Shown one piece after another: positions 1 through 7,414 of a stretch of 64,000 nucleotides of DNA. This DNA is from Streptomyces sp. 2131.1. Its GTDB lineage: Bacteria; Actinomycetota; Actinomycetes; Streptomycetales; Streptomycetaceae. Within the stretch, counting starts at the first letter, position 1, and each line of letters starts with the position of its first letter. Under the pieces are notes generated by a model that was given only the letters and a program-made list of their open reading frames with translations, searched no databases and was not told where the DNA came from. The DNA lies in the NCBI RefSeq assembly GCF_900105515.1, contig NZ_FNSY01000001.1, positions 1-64,000 on the forward strand, read 5' to 3'. Made by a program: the position numbers and the translations under genes.

Positions 1-162
1 AGACTGGTAAGCCGCGGGGAAGGTCGCCTCGAATCCGTGCCCCGGAAGGTCGACCGCGAGCGAGCGGTGCCCGAGTAGGGCGAGCTCGGCCTGCAGTGGC
101 GCGAACGAGAACGAATTCGCGAAGGCACCATGAACGAAGACGAATGTGAACAGACTTTGCAT
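1..162 (-). CDS. alpha/beta-fold hydrolase, N-terminal part
   Basis: Fifty-four codons run in frame from an ATG at 162 to the window edge, so only the N-terminus is seen. The translation has the family's opening strand followed by VHGAFANS, which carries the HG oxyanion-hole motif, and later VDLPGHG, the second conserved strand-turn of alpha/beta hydrolases. An AGGAGG ribosome site at 169-174 lies six bases from the ATG and fixes the start. It lies 42 bases downstream of the acetyltransferase gene on the same strand, so it is probably the third gene of the TetR-controlled operon. The catalytic Ser, Asp and His lie outside the window, and the substrate cannot be predicted. Confidence 0.75.
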   Translation of the reverse strand, partial: MQSLFTFVFVHGAFANSFSFAPLQAELALLGHRSLAVDLPGHGFEATFPAAYQS

Positions 163-204
163 GCTCAACCTCCTGGAGGACGGTCTGGGGACAAGATCGA
201 GGGC

Positions 205-930
205 TTAAAAGGGGTTGCGATACGTCTGTCCACGGTCTCGGCGGTGGTGCTCCCCGGCCGGACGCATCAGGCTCCCGGAAGAGGGTGCGGCGGTTTCGAG
301 GTCGTCGACCGTCCCGGACATGAGGGTCCGGATGTGCGCGGTGATGTGATCGGCGGGCCAGTCCCACCAGGCCAGCGCGAGGAGGCGCGCCACGTCCTTC
401 TCCTCGTAGCGGGTGCGCAGGAGCCGGGCCGGGTTGCCGCCGACGATCCCGTAGTCCGGCACGTTCTTGGTGACCACGGAGCCGCTGCCGATGATCGCGC
501 CGTGGCCGATCCGGACGCCGGGCAGGACGGTCGTCCCGTGGCCGAACCAGACGTCGTTGCCGACGACCGTGTCGCCCCGGTTCGGCAGCCCCGCGAGCAG
601 GTCGAAGTGGTCGGCCCAGGAGCCGCCCAGGGTCGGGAAGGGGAAGGTGGAGGGGCCGTCCATGCGGTGGTTGGCGCCGTTCATCAGGAAGCGCACCCCC
701 GTGCCGAGCGCGCAGAACCTGCCGATGATCAGCTTCTCCGGGCCGTAGTGGTACAGCACGTTGCGGGTCTCGAAGGCGGTGGCGTCGTCCGGGTCGTCGT
801 AGTAGGAGTACTCCCCCACCTCGATCAGCGCCGATGTCACCAGCGGCCTGAGCTGCACCACCCTCGGCTGGCCGGGCATCGGGTGGAGCACGGTCGGGTC
901 TGCGGGTACGAGCATGGCAGGCATCCTCAC
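205..930 (-). CDS. Vat/CatB-like xenobiotic O-acetyltransferase
   Basis: This 241-residue protein belongs to the left-handed beta-helix (hexapeptide) acetyltransferases that use acetyl-CoA to inactivate streptogramin A or chloramphenicol. Visible marks are IGRFCALG, the block MNGANHRMDG holding the catalytic His, GNDVWFGHG, the hexapeptide run around GVRIGHGAIIGSGSVV, and GGNPARLLRTRY, followed by the WWDWP helix typical of Vat proteins. The GTG at 930 is preferred because it overlaps the TGA of the upstream monooxygenase (GTGA), implying translational coupling; ATG codons at 924 and 915 are alternatives. The last 25 residues (after about 215) are basic and look non-conserved. Known: the family acetylates antibiotic hydroxyls. 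Inferred: a resistance or detoxification role here. Confidence 0.85.
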   Translation of the reverse strand: MRMPAMLVPADPTVLHPMPGQPRVVQLRPLVTSALIEVGEYSYYDDPDDATAFETRNVLYHYGPEKLIIGRFCALGTGVRFLMNGANHRMDGPSTFPFPTLGGSWADHFDLLAGLPNRGDTVVGNDVWFGHGTTVLPGVRIGHGAIIGSGSVVTKNVPDYGIVGGNPARLLRTRYEEKDVARLLALAWWDWPADHITAHIRTLMSGTVDDLETAAPSSGSLMRPAGEHHRRDRGQTYRNPF

Positions 931-2513
931 CGTGCGGGAGTGGTTGATTGGGTCTCGGTCGACGGCTGGTCAAGTGGCAGCGGGTGGGAACGCGCGGATC
1001 CGAACCACGCGCGAAGAGCCCGGTGTAGGGCCGGGAGGAGGGTGTCGGAGGACTCGCCGACAGGTGCGGCCCAGGCGATGTGGGCGTCCGGACGGATCAG
1101 AAGGGCGTCGGCCGGCCGGTCGGCGGTCTCTGCCCGGTGGATGTCGATGCGGTGACCCCATGCGTCGGCGGTATCGCACAGGTCATCACGGCCCGCGAGA
1201 TCGATGAACAGGGGGCGTGCCGGGCGCATGAGTTCCGCGATGCTGGTGCTGCCCCGGCCGGTGTGCAGCGCGAGGTCGGGTGCGAAGGCCCCGGTCAGGG
1301 CGTGCTCGGTGTCGTCGGGCTGTGGGGTGCGAATGTCGGACCCGGCGACCATGGCTCCGATGCGGCGCAGCGACGCCTCGTTGCTGAGCAATTCCTGGAA
1401 CACCTGGCGAAGCGCCTCCGCGGCAGGGTCGTGTCCGCGGCGCAGGGCCGCCTGCGCGCGGGTGTGCAGCAGCGTCCGTGCCGCTGCGGCGCGCCGTTCG
1501 CCGTCATAGGTGTCCAACAGGCCGGGCGGCGCCCAGCCCTGGACTTCGGCGGCCAGTTTCCACGCGAGGTTGACCGCGTCGAGCATGCCGGCGTTGAGTG
1601 CGACACCGGTGGCGGGGAACTGGTGGGCTGCGTCGCCCGCCAGCAGGACGCGACCTTGGCGGTAGCTGTCGGCCTGCCGGTCCTGGAACTGGTAGCGCGA
1701 CAGGCGAAGCGGCTCCCCCAGGGGCAGCTCCGCCCCGAGCACGCGGCGGATGCTGTCCTGGAGGTCGGCCAGGGTCATCGGCGTGTCGTCCGCGTAGGTG
1801 GTGTCTTCGTTCTCGGTGGTGGAGATCAGCATCACCTCGGGCGTGAGCCAGCCGAATCCGAACACGCCGTGGTCGGTACGCGTGAAACCTGTACGCAGCC
1901 TGCCGAAAGCGGGCACGTCGAGGTCGCCGTTCTCGTGTTGTGAGGCCCCCGTGGCCAAGGCGACCTGGCTCAGACGGTTGACCTCGGGGCAGATGTTTCC
2001 CGGGAACCGAATGCCCGCCATGTCCCGCACACGGCTGCGCGAGCCGTCACAGGCGACCAGGTACGGGGCTCGCACCCGGTACGTCCCGTCCGCGCAGCGC
2101 ACTTCCGCGGAAACCTTCTCCCGGTCCTGGCTGATACCGACGACCTCGTGCCCGCGGCGCACACGGGAACCGAGCTCGGCGGCACGTGCTTCGAGCAGCC
2201 GCTCCAGCCGTGGCTGCGGAATCTGGACGGCGTGCATCGGCGCATCCGTGAGCCGAGTGAAGTCCAGATGCACGTTCCCGAACGGGAAGCGAGGGGCGGG
2301 GTGCGGGTCGGTACTGACCGCTTGCAGGTCGCCCAGTACGCCCCGGTAGCGCAGCAGGTCCAGGATCTGTCCACCCAGGCCGTTCGCCCGCGGTGTCTCG
2401 CGCAGTTGCTGTTGCCGCTCCAGGATCAGGGGCCGCACGCCGGCGGTCCGCAGCTCGTTGGCCAGCATCAGGCCCGTGGGACCTGCGCCCACGATGATCA
2501 CGTCAGCGTCCAC
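927..2513 (-). CDS. FAD-dependent aromatic monooxygenase (Rox/PgaE type)
   Basis: A 528-residue class A flavoprotein monooxygenase. It begins with the Rossmann fingerprint VIIVGAGPTGLMLANEL, has the DG motif CDGSRSRVR near residue 160, and the GD motif GRVLLAGDAAHQFPATG near residue 290 that binds the FAD ribityl chain. A C-terminal thioredoxin-like portion ends in ALHRALRAWFGSA. Such enzymes hydroxylate aromatics with NAD(P)H and O2 and include polyketide tailoring enzymes and rifampicin-inactivating Rox. The GTG at 2513 was chosen because GGAGGAG stands just upstream; the reading frame stays open further upstream, but that part overlaps the operators and is not conserved in character. It is the first gene of the operon and overlaps the acetyltransferase by four bases. 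Confidence 0.88.
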   Translation of the reverse strand: MDADVIIVGAGPTGLMLANELRTAGVRPLILERQQQLRETPRANGLGGQILDLLRYRGVLGDLQAVSTDPHPAPRFPFGNVHLDFTRLTDAPMHAVQIPQPRLERLLEARAAELGSRVRRGHEVVGISQDREKVSAEVRCADGTYRVRAPYLVACDGSRSRVRDMAGIRFPGNICPEVNRLSQVALATGASQHENGDLDVPAFGRLRTGFTRTDHGVFGFGWLTPEVMLISTTENEDTTYADDTPMTLADLQDSIRRVLGAELPLGEPLRLSRYQFQDRQADSYRQGRVLLAGDAAHQFPATGVALNAGMLDAVNLAWKLAAEVQGWAPPGLLDTYDGERRAAAARTLLHTRAQAALRRGHDPAAEALRQVFQELLSNEASLRRIGAMVAGSDIRTPQPDDTEHALTGAFAPDLALHTGRGSTSIAELMRPARPLFIDLAGRDDLCDTADAWGHRIDIHRAETADRPADALLIRPDAHIAWAAPVGESSDTLLPALHRALRAWFGSARSHPLPLDQPSTETQSTTPAR

Positions 2514-2532
2514 GCACTCTCCTCCAGTCAGA

Positions 2533-2546
2533 ACGGCACGTGCCGT
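2533..2546. promoter_or_regulatory. operator copy 1 (perfect 14-bp palindrome)
   Basis: ACGGCACGTGCCGT is a perfect palindrome 20 bases upstream of the monooxygenase start. With flanks, AGAACGGCACGTGCCGTGC (19 bases) is identical in the second copy at 2589-2607. It is the likely binding site of the adjacent TetR protein. Confidence 0.8.
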
Positions 2547-2590
2547 GCTGTTCGTTGAAAGCGTGCCCAGATCGTTGAGTCTTGTCAAGA

Positions 2591-2604
2591 ACGGCACGTG
2601 CCGT
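2591..2604. promoter_or_regulatory. operator copy 2 (perfect 14-bp palindrome)
   Basis: Second identical copy of ACGGCACGTGCCGT, 58 bases (start to start) from the first and 18 bases before the TetR start codon. Its place suggests autorepression of the regulator, while copy 1 controls the divergent operon. Confidence 0.8.
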
Positions 2605-2621
2605 GCCGCTAGCATGGGAAC

Positions 2622-3200
2622 ATGACTACTGCCCGACGCAACGGCCCCGCCCTGACCGAAGCCATCATGCGAACCACTCTGGAACTGGGACAGGAACTCG
2701 GCTACGCGAAGCTCAGCATCGAAGCCATCGCCGCCCGAGCCTGCGTCGGCAAGCACACCGTCTACCGCCGATGGCCTTCGAAGGGCGCCCTTCTGCTCGA
2801 CTCGCTGCTGTCGCTCAGCGAGTCGGCCCTGGACTACCCCCACACGGACGATGTCGTGGCAGACCTGCGCCAGCAGATCTACGAGGCCATCGACCTCCTG
2901 GCCGGACCCACCTTCCGGCCGCTCTTCCAGGCCCTGGTCGGAGAAGCCCAGCACGACCCGGGTGTAGCCGCCGCGCTCAACGAACGATTCATCGGCCCAC
3001 AGGCGAAGAAGACCGTGGCGCGCCTGGAGGCAGCACAGGATGAGGGCCAGCTTTCACCCGACTTCGACCTGGACCTGGCGATGTCCCTGCTCTCCGGCCC
3101 GCTGTATTTCCGCCTGCTGATTACACACGAACCACTGACTCGCTCATACGTTGACCGGATCCTCGACGCCCTTTTCGCAGGGATGGCAAAGCGACAATGA
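2622..3200 (+). CDS. TetR/AcrR-family repressor
   Basis: A 192-residue regulator. Residues about 10-60 form the three-helix TetR DNA-binding domain: LTEAIMRTTLELGQELGY, then LSIEAIAARACVGKHTVYRRW, the helix-turn-helix ending in the usual YRRWPSK. The remainder is an all-helical ligand-binding and dimerisation domain of the TetR_C type. It is divergent from the monooxygenase/acetyltransferase operon, and two copies of one palindrome lie in the shared 108-base gap. Inference: it represses both directions and is released by a small aromatic ligand, possibly the substrate of the monooxygenase. Confidence 0.9.
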   Translation: MTTARRNGPALTEAIMRTTLELGQELGYAKLSIEAIAARACVGKHTVYRRWPSKGALLLDSLLSLSESALDYPHTDDVVADLRQQIYEAIDLLAGPTFRPLFQALVGEAQHDPGVAAALNERFIGPQAKKTVARLEAAQDEGQLSPDFDLDLAMSLLSGPLYFRLLITHEPLTRSYVDRILDALFAGMAKRQ

Positions 3201-3209
3201 GCCGGGCGG

Positions 3210-3232
3210 ACTGCGGGGCGCCTGGCCGCAGT
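3210..3232 (+). terminator. hairpin after the TetR gene
   Basis: ACTGCGG and CCGCAGT form a perfect 7-bp stem around a 9-base loop, ten bases after the TetR stop codon. There is no T-run, as is usual for Streptomyces terminators. From here to 3404 I see nothing else. Confidence 0.5.
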
Positions 3233-3404
3233 CGCGGGCCGTCGTTGTTCCCGTACACGCCGACCAGGCCCCGAGACGTAGCTCCAGCAGAACGAGGGCG
3301 GCGACGCCCACCCTGTCCCCCCCTCTACCCATGGCCGCTGAAGCGGCAGCGCCCACTACGGGTACTCGACGTCGAAGGCCACCTGGCCCGTATCGCCCCG
3401 GGCG

Positions 3405-4049
3405 TCACATTCCAGGTACAACAGCCGTAAGCGCACCCTGCAGGAGAATGAGCGCCAGGACAGCGAAAGTGGTGGCGGTGACCAGACTCATCGTCGTCGC
3501 CGCGCGGCGCCCACTGGCCAGCCCTTGGCCCAGCCGGCCGGCGAACAAGCCGATCAGACAGTCCCAGACCAGTCCCATGACGAGGAAGATCAGCCCGAGA
3601 GTGAGCAGCTGAGCCCACAGAGGGCCGTTCCCGGTGCTCGTGAAGCGGGGCAGAAAGGCCGCGAAGAACAGCAGAGTCTTCGGGTTGAGCATATTGGTGA
3701 GGGCGGCTCGGCGCAGCACCTGGCCTTCGGAGGGTGTCCTCGTCGCGGCGGTCTGCGGCTTCCTTGCCGACCGTGCGGTGGTCACAGCCAGCCATCCGAG
3801 GTAGAGCCCGCCGGCCAGCTCCATCACATGCTGAGCGGCGGGGATCGAGCGGAGCAGAGCGGCCAGCCCGAGTGCGGCTGCTGTCACGTGCGCGATCATC
3901 CCCAGGGCCATTCCGGTGGCCGAGAGCAGGCCGGCTCGTGGGCCGCGTGCCAGTGCTGTGGCCACGATGAACGCGGAATCGGGCCCGGGAGCGACGGTGA
4001 TGATCGCAACTGCCGCCAGATAGGCCGGGAGCAGTGTGAGGTCTGGCAT
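3405..4049 (-). CDS. LysE/RhtB-family exporter
   Basis: A 214-residue inner-membrane protein with about six hydrophobic segments. It starts with the family's N-terminal helix and then VAPGPDSAFIVATALARG, the LysE/RhtB signature APGPD. A central TNMLNPKTLLFFAAFLP block is the second family landmark. Members export amino acids or related small molecules by proton exchange. The ATG at 4049 has GAGGAGG upstream. It is divergent from a CGNR zinc-finger gene across 121 bases holding an inverted repeat. The exported substrate cannot be read from sequence. Confidence 0.9.
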   Translation of the reverse strand: MPDLTLLPAYLAAVAIITVAPGPDSAFIVATALARGPRAGLLSATGMALGMIAHVTAAALGLAALLRSIPAAQHVMELAGGLYLGWLAVTTARSARKPQTAATRTPSEGQVLRRAALTNMLNPKTLLFFAAFLPRFTSTGNGPLWAQLLTLGLIFLVMGLVWDCLIGLFAGRLGQGLASGRRAATTMSLVTATTFAVLALILLQGALTAVVPGM

Positions 4050-4081
4050 GGCTACCTCCTCGCTCGAACGCCACCATCACA

Positions 4082-4113
4082 TGTAACGCCTTAGCAGATG
4101 GAAGCACGTTACA
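4082..4113. promoter_or_regulatory. inverted repeat between LysE and CGNR genes
   Basis: TGTAACG at 4082-4088 and CGTTACA at 4107-4113 are perfect inverted repeats with an 18-base spacer, and another GTTAC lies at about 4155, near the CGNR start. It is a candidate operator for the divergent pair. Confidence 0.45.
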
Positions 4114-4170
4114 CCTTCTGCCTGGGTTGCCGCAACGCTCAACTGCCGCTCTACGCGTTACTCTTGTGAT

Positions 4171-4719
4171 ATGCCAGTCACCTTCACCGAGCTCCCGCTG
4201 GCGGCACTGACGGAACTCGTCAACGCGTGGGGCACGCTGCCGCGTGAAGCGGCCGGCCGCAGAAACGCCCCGTCCCGGCCTGAAAATCTCGCCACAGACC
4301 TCGGCCTGCCGACGGGCGTCGAAGCCGAGCTGACGCCCAAGGAACTCACCCGGGCTGCTGACCTCCTGCACCAGATCTTTTCCGCCCAGAACACGGAAGC
4401 GTGCGCGCAACGGCTGACCCACCTGCTCGTCGACGTTGGCGCCTGCCCCGCCGTTGAGGCCACCGCCCACGACTCGCTGAGTGCCGTATGGCGCGTCGAT
4501 GGCCCCGAACAGGCCCTCCTCGCGGCATCGGCGCTCACCCTGCGCCAGTACGTCACCGCCCACGGGACCGAGCGCATCGGCATCTGCACCGGTGATCACT
4601 GCGCCGACGTCTACATCGATCGCTCACCAGGCGGCCGGCGCCGCTTCTGCTCGGTCACCTGCCAAAACCGCACACGCGTGGCCACGTTCCGCAGACGCAA
4701 AGCAGCCGGCACCGGCTGA
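4171..4719 (+). CDS. CGNR-type zinc-finger regulator
   Basis: A 182-residue protein of the family with an N-terminal helical stress-related domain (about residues 5-120) and a C-terminal CGNR zinc finger. The finger is seen as CTGDHCADVYIDRS, then RRRFCSVTCQNRTRVATFRRRK. Four cysteines (C-x4-C, then C-x3-C) are in place, and the family motif CGNR reads CQNR here. Family members are thought to bind DNA or RNA as regulators. The gene diverges from the LysE exporter, so it plausibly controls it. The start is the ATG at 4171; its ribosome site is weak. Confidence 0.85.
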   Translation: MPVTFTELPLAALTELVNAWGTLPREAAGRRNAPSRPENLATDLGLPTGVEAELTPKELTRAADLLHQIFSAQNTEACAQRLTHLLVDVGACPAVEATAHDSLSAVWRVDGPEQALLAASALTLRQYVTAHGTERIGICTGDHCADVYIDRSPGGRRRFCSVTCQNRTRVATFRRRKAAGTG

Positions 4720-4877
4720 GCCGAGCCCAGTCAGGCGAAGAGCACGTCGGGCGCGCAGGGTGTCGACATACGTACCTCCGCGATCCTGCCGTGGCAGATC
4801 GTGAGGTCGCCCGGCCGTACTGGTCGGAGACAGCGCCCGAGGCGCATCCGGCCGAAACTCCGGGTTGAGACCGTGTC

Positions 4878-5477
4878 CTACATGATCAGTTTGAGGAGTC
4901 GTTTGTAGCAGCAGAGAGTGCCGCGAGTCCGAGAAGCGCCTGCCGGTTCGGCGTGATGCGAGGTCATCGGGTGCCGATCTTGCGACGCCCAGGCCGCCGT
5001 CGGTCGTACGGTCACGAGGATGCACAGTGATGAAAACAGGTCGAGGCTGCCGTCGGCGACGCCCACCAGGATCTCGGCCGTCGGCAGCAGCCGGGCGCCC
5101 GTGCTGATACCGGGATGCGCCTCGGCCAGCGCGGCGAACAAGGTGAGCGCGGTCTCGTAGCCGGTGCTCGCGCTGTGGCCGAAGGACACGCTGCCGCTCT
5201 CCCCCGCGGCGAAGCCCCTCACGTCCCGCTACAGCCGGTCCGCCTCCTCGCGGAGCGTCGACCCGCGGTCCATCAGCAGCCGGCCGGCCTCGCTGGGCTC
5301 CACGGATTGAGTGGTGCGGTCGAGAAGACGTACACCCAACTCCTGTCCTGACCGCCGTATCTGGCGGCTGAGGGCCGGCTGGGCGATGAGTAGGCGTTCC
5401 GCGGCCCGGGTGCAATTCCGCTCCTTGGCAACGGTGAGGAAGTAGCGAAGACGACGAAGATCTGTCGTGACACGCAC
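4878..5477 (-). pseudogene. LysR-type regulator, broken, with IS5 tail
   Basis: The GTG at 5477 opens a normal LysR helix-turn-helix (LRRLRYFLTVAKERNCTRAA, then QPALSRQIR). An in-frame TAG at about 5229-5231 follows EADRL. The frame then continues into the start of a substrate-binding domain (TGYETALTLFAALAEAHPGI). Similarity to LysR ends near 5035, well short of the usual 300 residues. The last residues, CCYKRLLKLIM at 4878-4912, look like the C-terminus of an IS5-family transposase, so a mobile element probably cut the gene off. The helix-turn-helix part alone might still bind DNA. Nothing else is seen from 4720 to 4877. Confidence 0.75.
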
Positions 5478-5513
5478 CTGAGCTGACCTGCACTTATATC
5501 GGTTCGTTCTGGG

Positions 5514-5528
5514 CCTGTTGCGAACAGG
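5514..5528. promoter_or_regulatory. palindrome CCTGTT-N3-AACAGG
   Basis: Six-base inverted arms with a 3-base centre in the gap between the LysR pseudogene and the NTF2-like gene. It is a candidate LysR binding site. Confidence 0.4.
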
Positions 5529-5559
5529 TCTTTCCCTGCTGCGGTGAAAGGTTCCTAGT

Positions 5560-5591
5560 GTTCGAGACGTCGGAAAGATGACATCTCGAAC
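5560..5591. promoter_or_regulatory. inverted repeat GTTCGAGA-N16-TCTCGAAC
   Basis: Perfect 8-base arms immediately before the ribosome site of the NTF2-like gene. It could be an operator or a 5' UTR hairpin. Confidence 0.45.
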
Positions 5592-5609
5592 GCGAAGAAG
5601 GGCCTCACC

Positions 5610-6023
5610 ATGAACCAGCAGGACGTCACCGCAGCCAGCAAGGCAGTCGTTCAGGCGTACATGGACACCCTGATGACGGGAGACATGGATGCACTGCGCG
5701 GCTTCTTCACGCCGGAGACCACCTGGACGCTGGCCGGTGATCTCCCGGTTTCGGGCACCTGGACCGGCCCCGAGGAGATCCTCGGTGAGTTCGTCCCGAT
5801 GATGGTGGCCCGGCTGGTGCCGGAGTCGATGGAGCTCGAGTTCGAGGGACTGATCGGCGAGGGCGAGCGGGTCCTCGCCGAATGGAACACCCGGGCCCTG
5901 GCGCGGACGGGCGGCCGCTACGACCAGCACTGCGTGGCAGTCTTCACGATCCGGGAAGGCCGGATCACCTCGGTGCGCGAGTACTTCGACACCCTCCACG
6001 CCAAGACCGTTGTCTTCGCCTGA
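5610..6023 (+). CDS. SnoaL/NTF2-like protein
   Basis: A 137-residue protein with the cone-shaped NTF2/SnoaL pattern: helix AVVQAYMDTLMTGDMDAL, FFTPETTWTLAGDLPVSGTWTGPEEIL, a mid strand around ERVLAEWNTRA, and the closing strands CVAVFTIREGRITSVREYFDT. Small proteins of this fold act as isomerases, cyclases or ester hydrolases, or bind hydrophobic ligands; catalytic residues differ between subfamilies, so I do not assign a reaction. It sits 57 bases before a quinone-oxidoreductase-like gene and is probably co-transcribed with it. Both lie divergent from the LysR relic that probably once regulated them. Confidence 0.85.
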   Translation: MNQQDVTAASKAVVQAYMDTLMTGDMDALRGFFTPETTWTLAGDLPVSGTWTGPEEILGEFVPMMVARLVPESMELEFEGLIGEGERVLAEWNTRALARTGGRYDQHCVAVFTIREGRITSVREYFDTLHAKTVVFA

Positions 6024-6080
6024 CCGCCTCCCCAAAACACCCTGAATCCCCAGAACTCTCTTCCATAGGAGCTGTGAACC

Positions 6081-7019
6081 ATGAAGGCCATGCTGCCCGG
6101 ATCCGCCACCGACACAGACAAGCCAGTCGTCCTCGGCGAGGTCCCCGAACCCGAGCCCGCCGCAGACGAGGCCGTCGTCGCGGTGGAGGCGTACTCCGTC
6201 AACCGCGGCGAGACCTTCCAGCTCGACGGCGGCCTTGATCGCCGCTGGGCAGGATGGCGCCCCGGCAAGGACGTCGCCGGCACCGTCATGCAGGCGGCAG
6301 CCGACGGCACCGGCCCCACAGCGGGCACCCGAGTCGTGGCTCATCCCCCCGCCTACGGCTGGGCCGAGCGCGTCACCGTACCCACCGCAAGCCTGGCCGA
6401 ACTGCCCGAAAACGTCGACGCCGTGACCGCAGCGGCCCTCCCCCTCGCCGGGATCACCGCCCTGCGCCTGCTGCGCGCCGCCGGCCCCCTGGCCGGCCGC
6501 CGCGTCCTGCTCACCGGTGCCAGCGGCGGGGTCGGCCACTACCTGACCGAGCTGGCCACCGCCTCCGGTGCCGATCTGACCGCCGTCACCGCGACCGCCG
6601 AGCGCGGCGCACGCCTGCTGCAACTCGGGGCCACCGAACTGGTCACCTCGGTGGAAGAGGCGGCGGGCCCATACCAGGTGGTCTTCGAGTCGGTCGGCGG
6701 CGCCAGTCTGCCCGCGGCGCTGGCCCAACTGGCTCCGGGCGGACAGCTGGTGTGGTTCGGACAAGCGAGCCGCGAGCCCGTCACCCTCGACTTCTTCGAC
6801 TTCTTCAAGGGCTCGAACCAGGCTCACATCACGCACTTCGACTACACGACATCCGATGCGACCTACGGCCAGGACCTCGCCGCCCTGGTCCGACTGGTGG
6901 CCACCGGCCGTCTGCACCCCGAGATCGGCACTGTCCGCGACTGGGCACATACCGCAGACGTCATCGCGGACCTGCGCGGCCGCGCCATCCGCGGCAACGC
7001 CGTCCTGACCATCAGCTGA
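6081..7019 (+). CDS. NADPH:quinone oxidoreductase-like MDR protein
   Basis: A 312-residue medium-chain dehydrogenase/reductase without the structural-zinc cysteines, as in the quinone reductase branch. The N-terminal GroES-like domain holds YSVNRGE and PGKDVAGTV. The Rossmann domain holds LLTGASGGVGHYLTELA (the AxxGGVG NADPH loop, near residue 150), then ESVGGASL and a glycine-rich LAPGGQLVWFG. The expected reaction is NADPH-dependent reduction of a quinone or enone. The ATG at 6081 has TAGGAGCTG upstream. It forms an operon with the preceding NTF2-like gene. The next start, an ATG at about 7087 (MTNTILTAL), is cut off after a few codons by IS debris. Confidence 0.9.
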   Translation: MKAMLPGSATDTDKPVVLGEVPEPEPAADEAVVAVEAYSVNRGETFQLDGGLDRRWAGWRPGKDVAGTVMQAAADGTGPTAGTRVVAHPPAYGWAERVTVPTASLAELPENVDAVTAAALPLAGITALRLLRAAGPLAGRRVLLTGASGGVGHYLTELATASGADLTAVTATAERGARLLQLGATELVTSVEEAAGPYQVVFESVGGASLPAALAQLAPGGQLVWFGQASREPVTLDFFDFFKGSNQAHITHFDYTTSDATYGQDLAALVRLVATGRLHPEIGTVRDWAHTADVIADLRGRAIRGNAVLTIS

Positions 7020-7106
7020 CCCACACGCAAGGTTCGCCGACCTCATCGACCACACCGCACCCCACAGCCATCCCGAGGCGATCCTCATGACCAACACCAT
7101 CCTGAC

Positions 7107-7385
7107 CGCACTTAGAAGTCCTAACAAAGGCGTTTCACGTGCCGGTGTGTGATGAGACAGGTGGCGAGGCCGAGGAAAGCTTCGTGGATGTCGTCTCGTC
7201 GTTCCCATCTGATGCGGAGGCGTCGGAAACCGTGGGATGTCGAGAACGAGTTGTGGGCGGTGATCGAGCCTCTGCTGCCGAAGGTCGAGCCTCGATTCCG
7301 ACATCCGGGGCGGAAGCGGCATCCGGACCGGCAGGTCTTCCAGGGCATCCTGTTCGTGCTGCACACCGGGTTCGTGGCAGCGGTC
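7107..7385. mobile_element. IS5-family debris, two halves head to head
   Basis: The minus strand of 7121-7216 encodes a transposase C-terminus (FRRLRIRWERRDDIHEAFLG then a conserved tail). The plus strand of about 7225-7375 encodes the N-terminus of the same kind of protein (PWDVENELWAVIEPLLPKVE, then QGILFVLHTG). The left edge TTAGAAGTCCTAACAAAGG looks like the element's outer end. The two halves point in opposite directions, so an inversion or two insertions plus deletion is needed. It truncates the small reading frame beginning MTNTILTAL at 7087. Confidence 0.65.
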
Positions 7386-7414
7386 GTCATTGCGGGCTTG
7401 GCGTGGGTGGGTCG

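Noticed and set aside
2514..2954. Upstream extension of the monooxygenase frame by 147 codons
   Set aside because: It would overlap the operators and most of the TetR gene's 5' half on the other strand, and the residues lack family character; the GTG at 2513 has a good ribosome site.
3325..4599. Long minus-strand open frame of 424 codons
   Set aside because: It lies across the LysE and CGNR genes in other frames; its composition is arginine/proline-rich shadow sequence.
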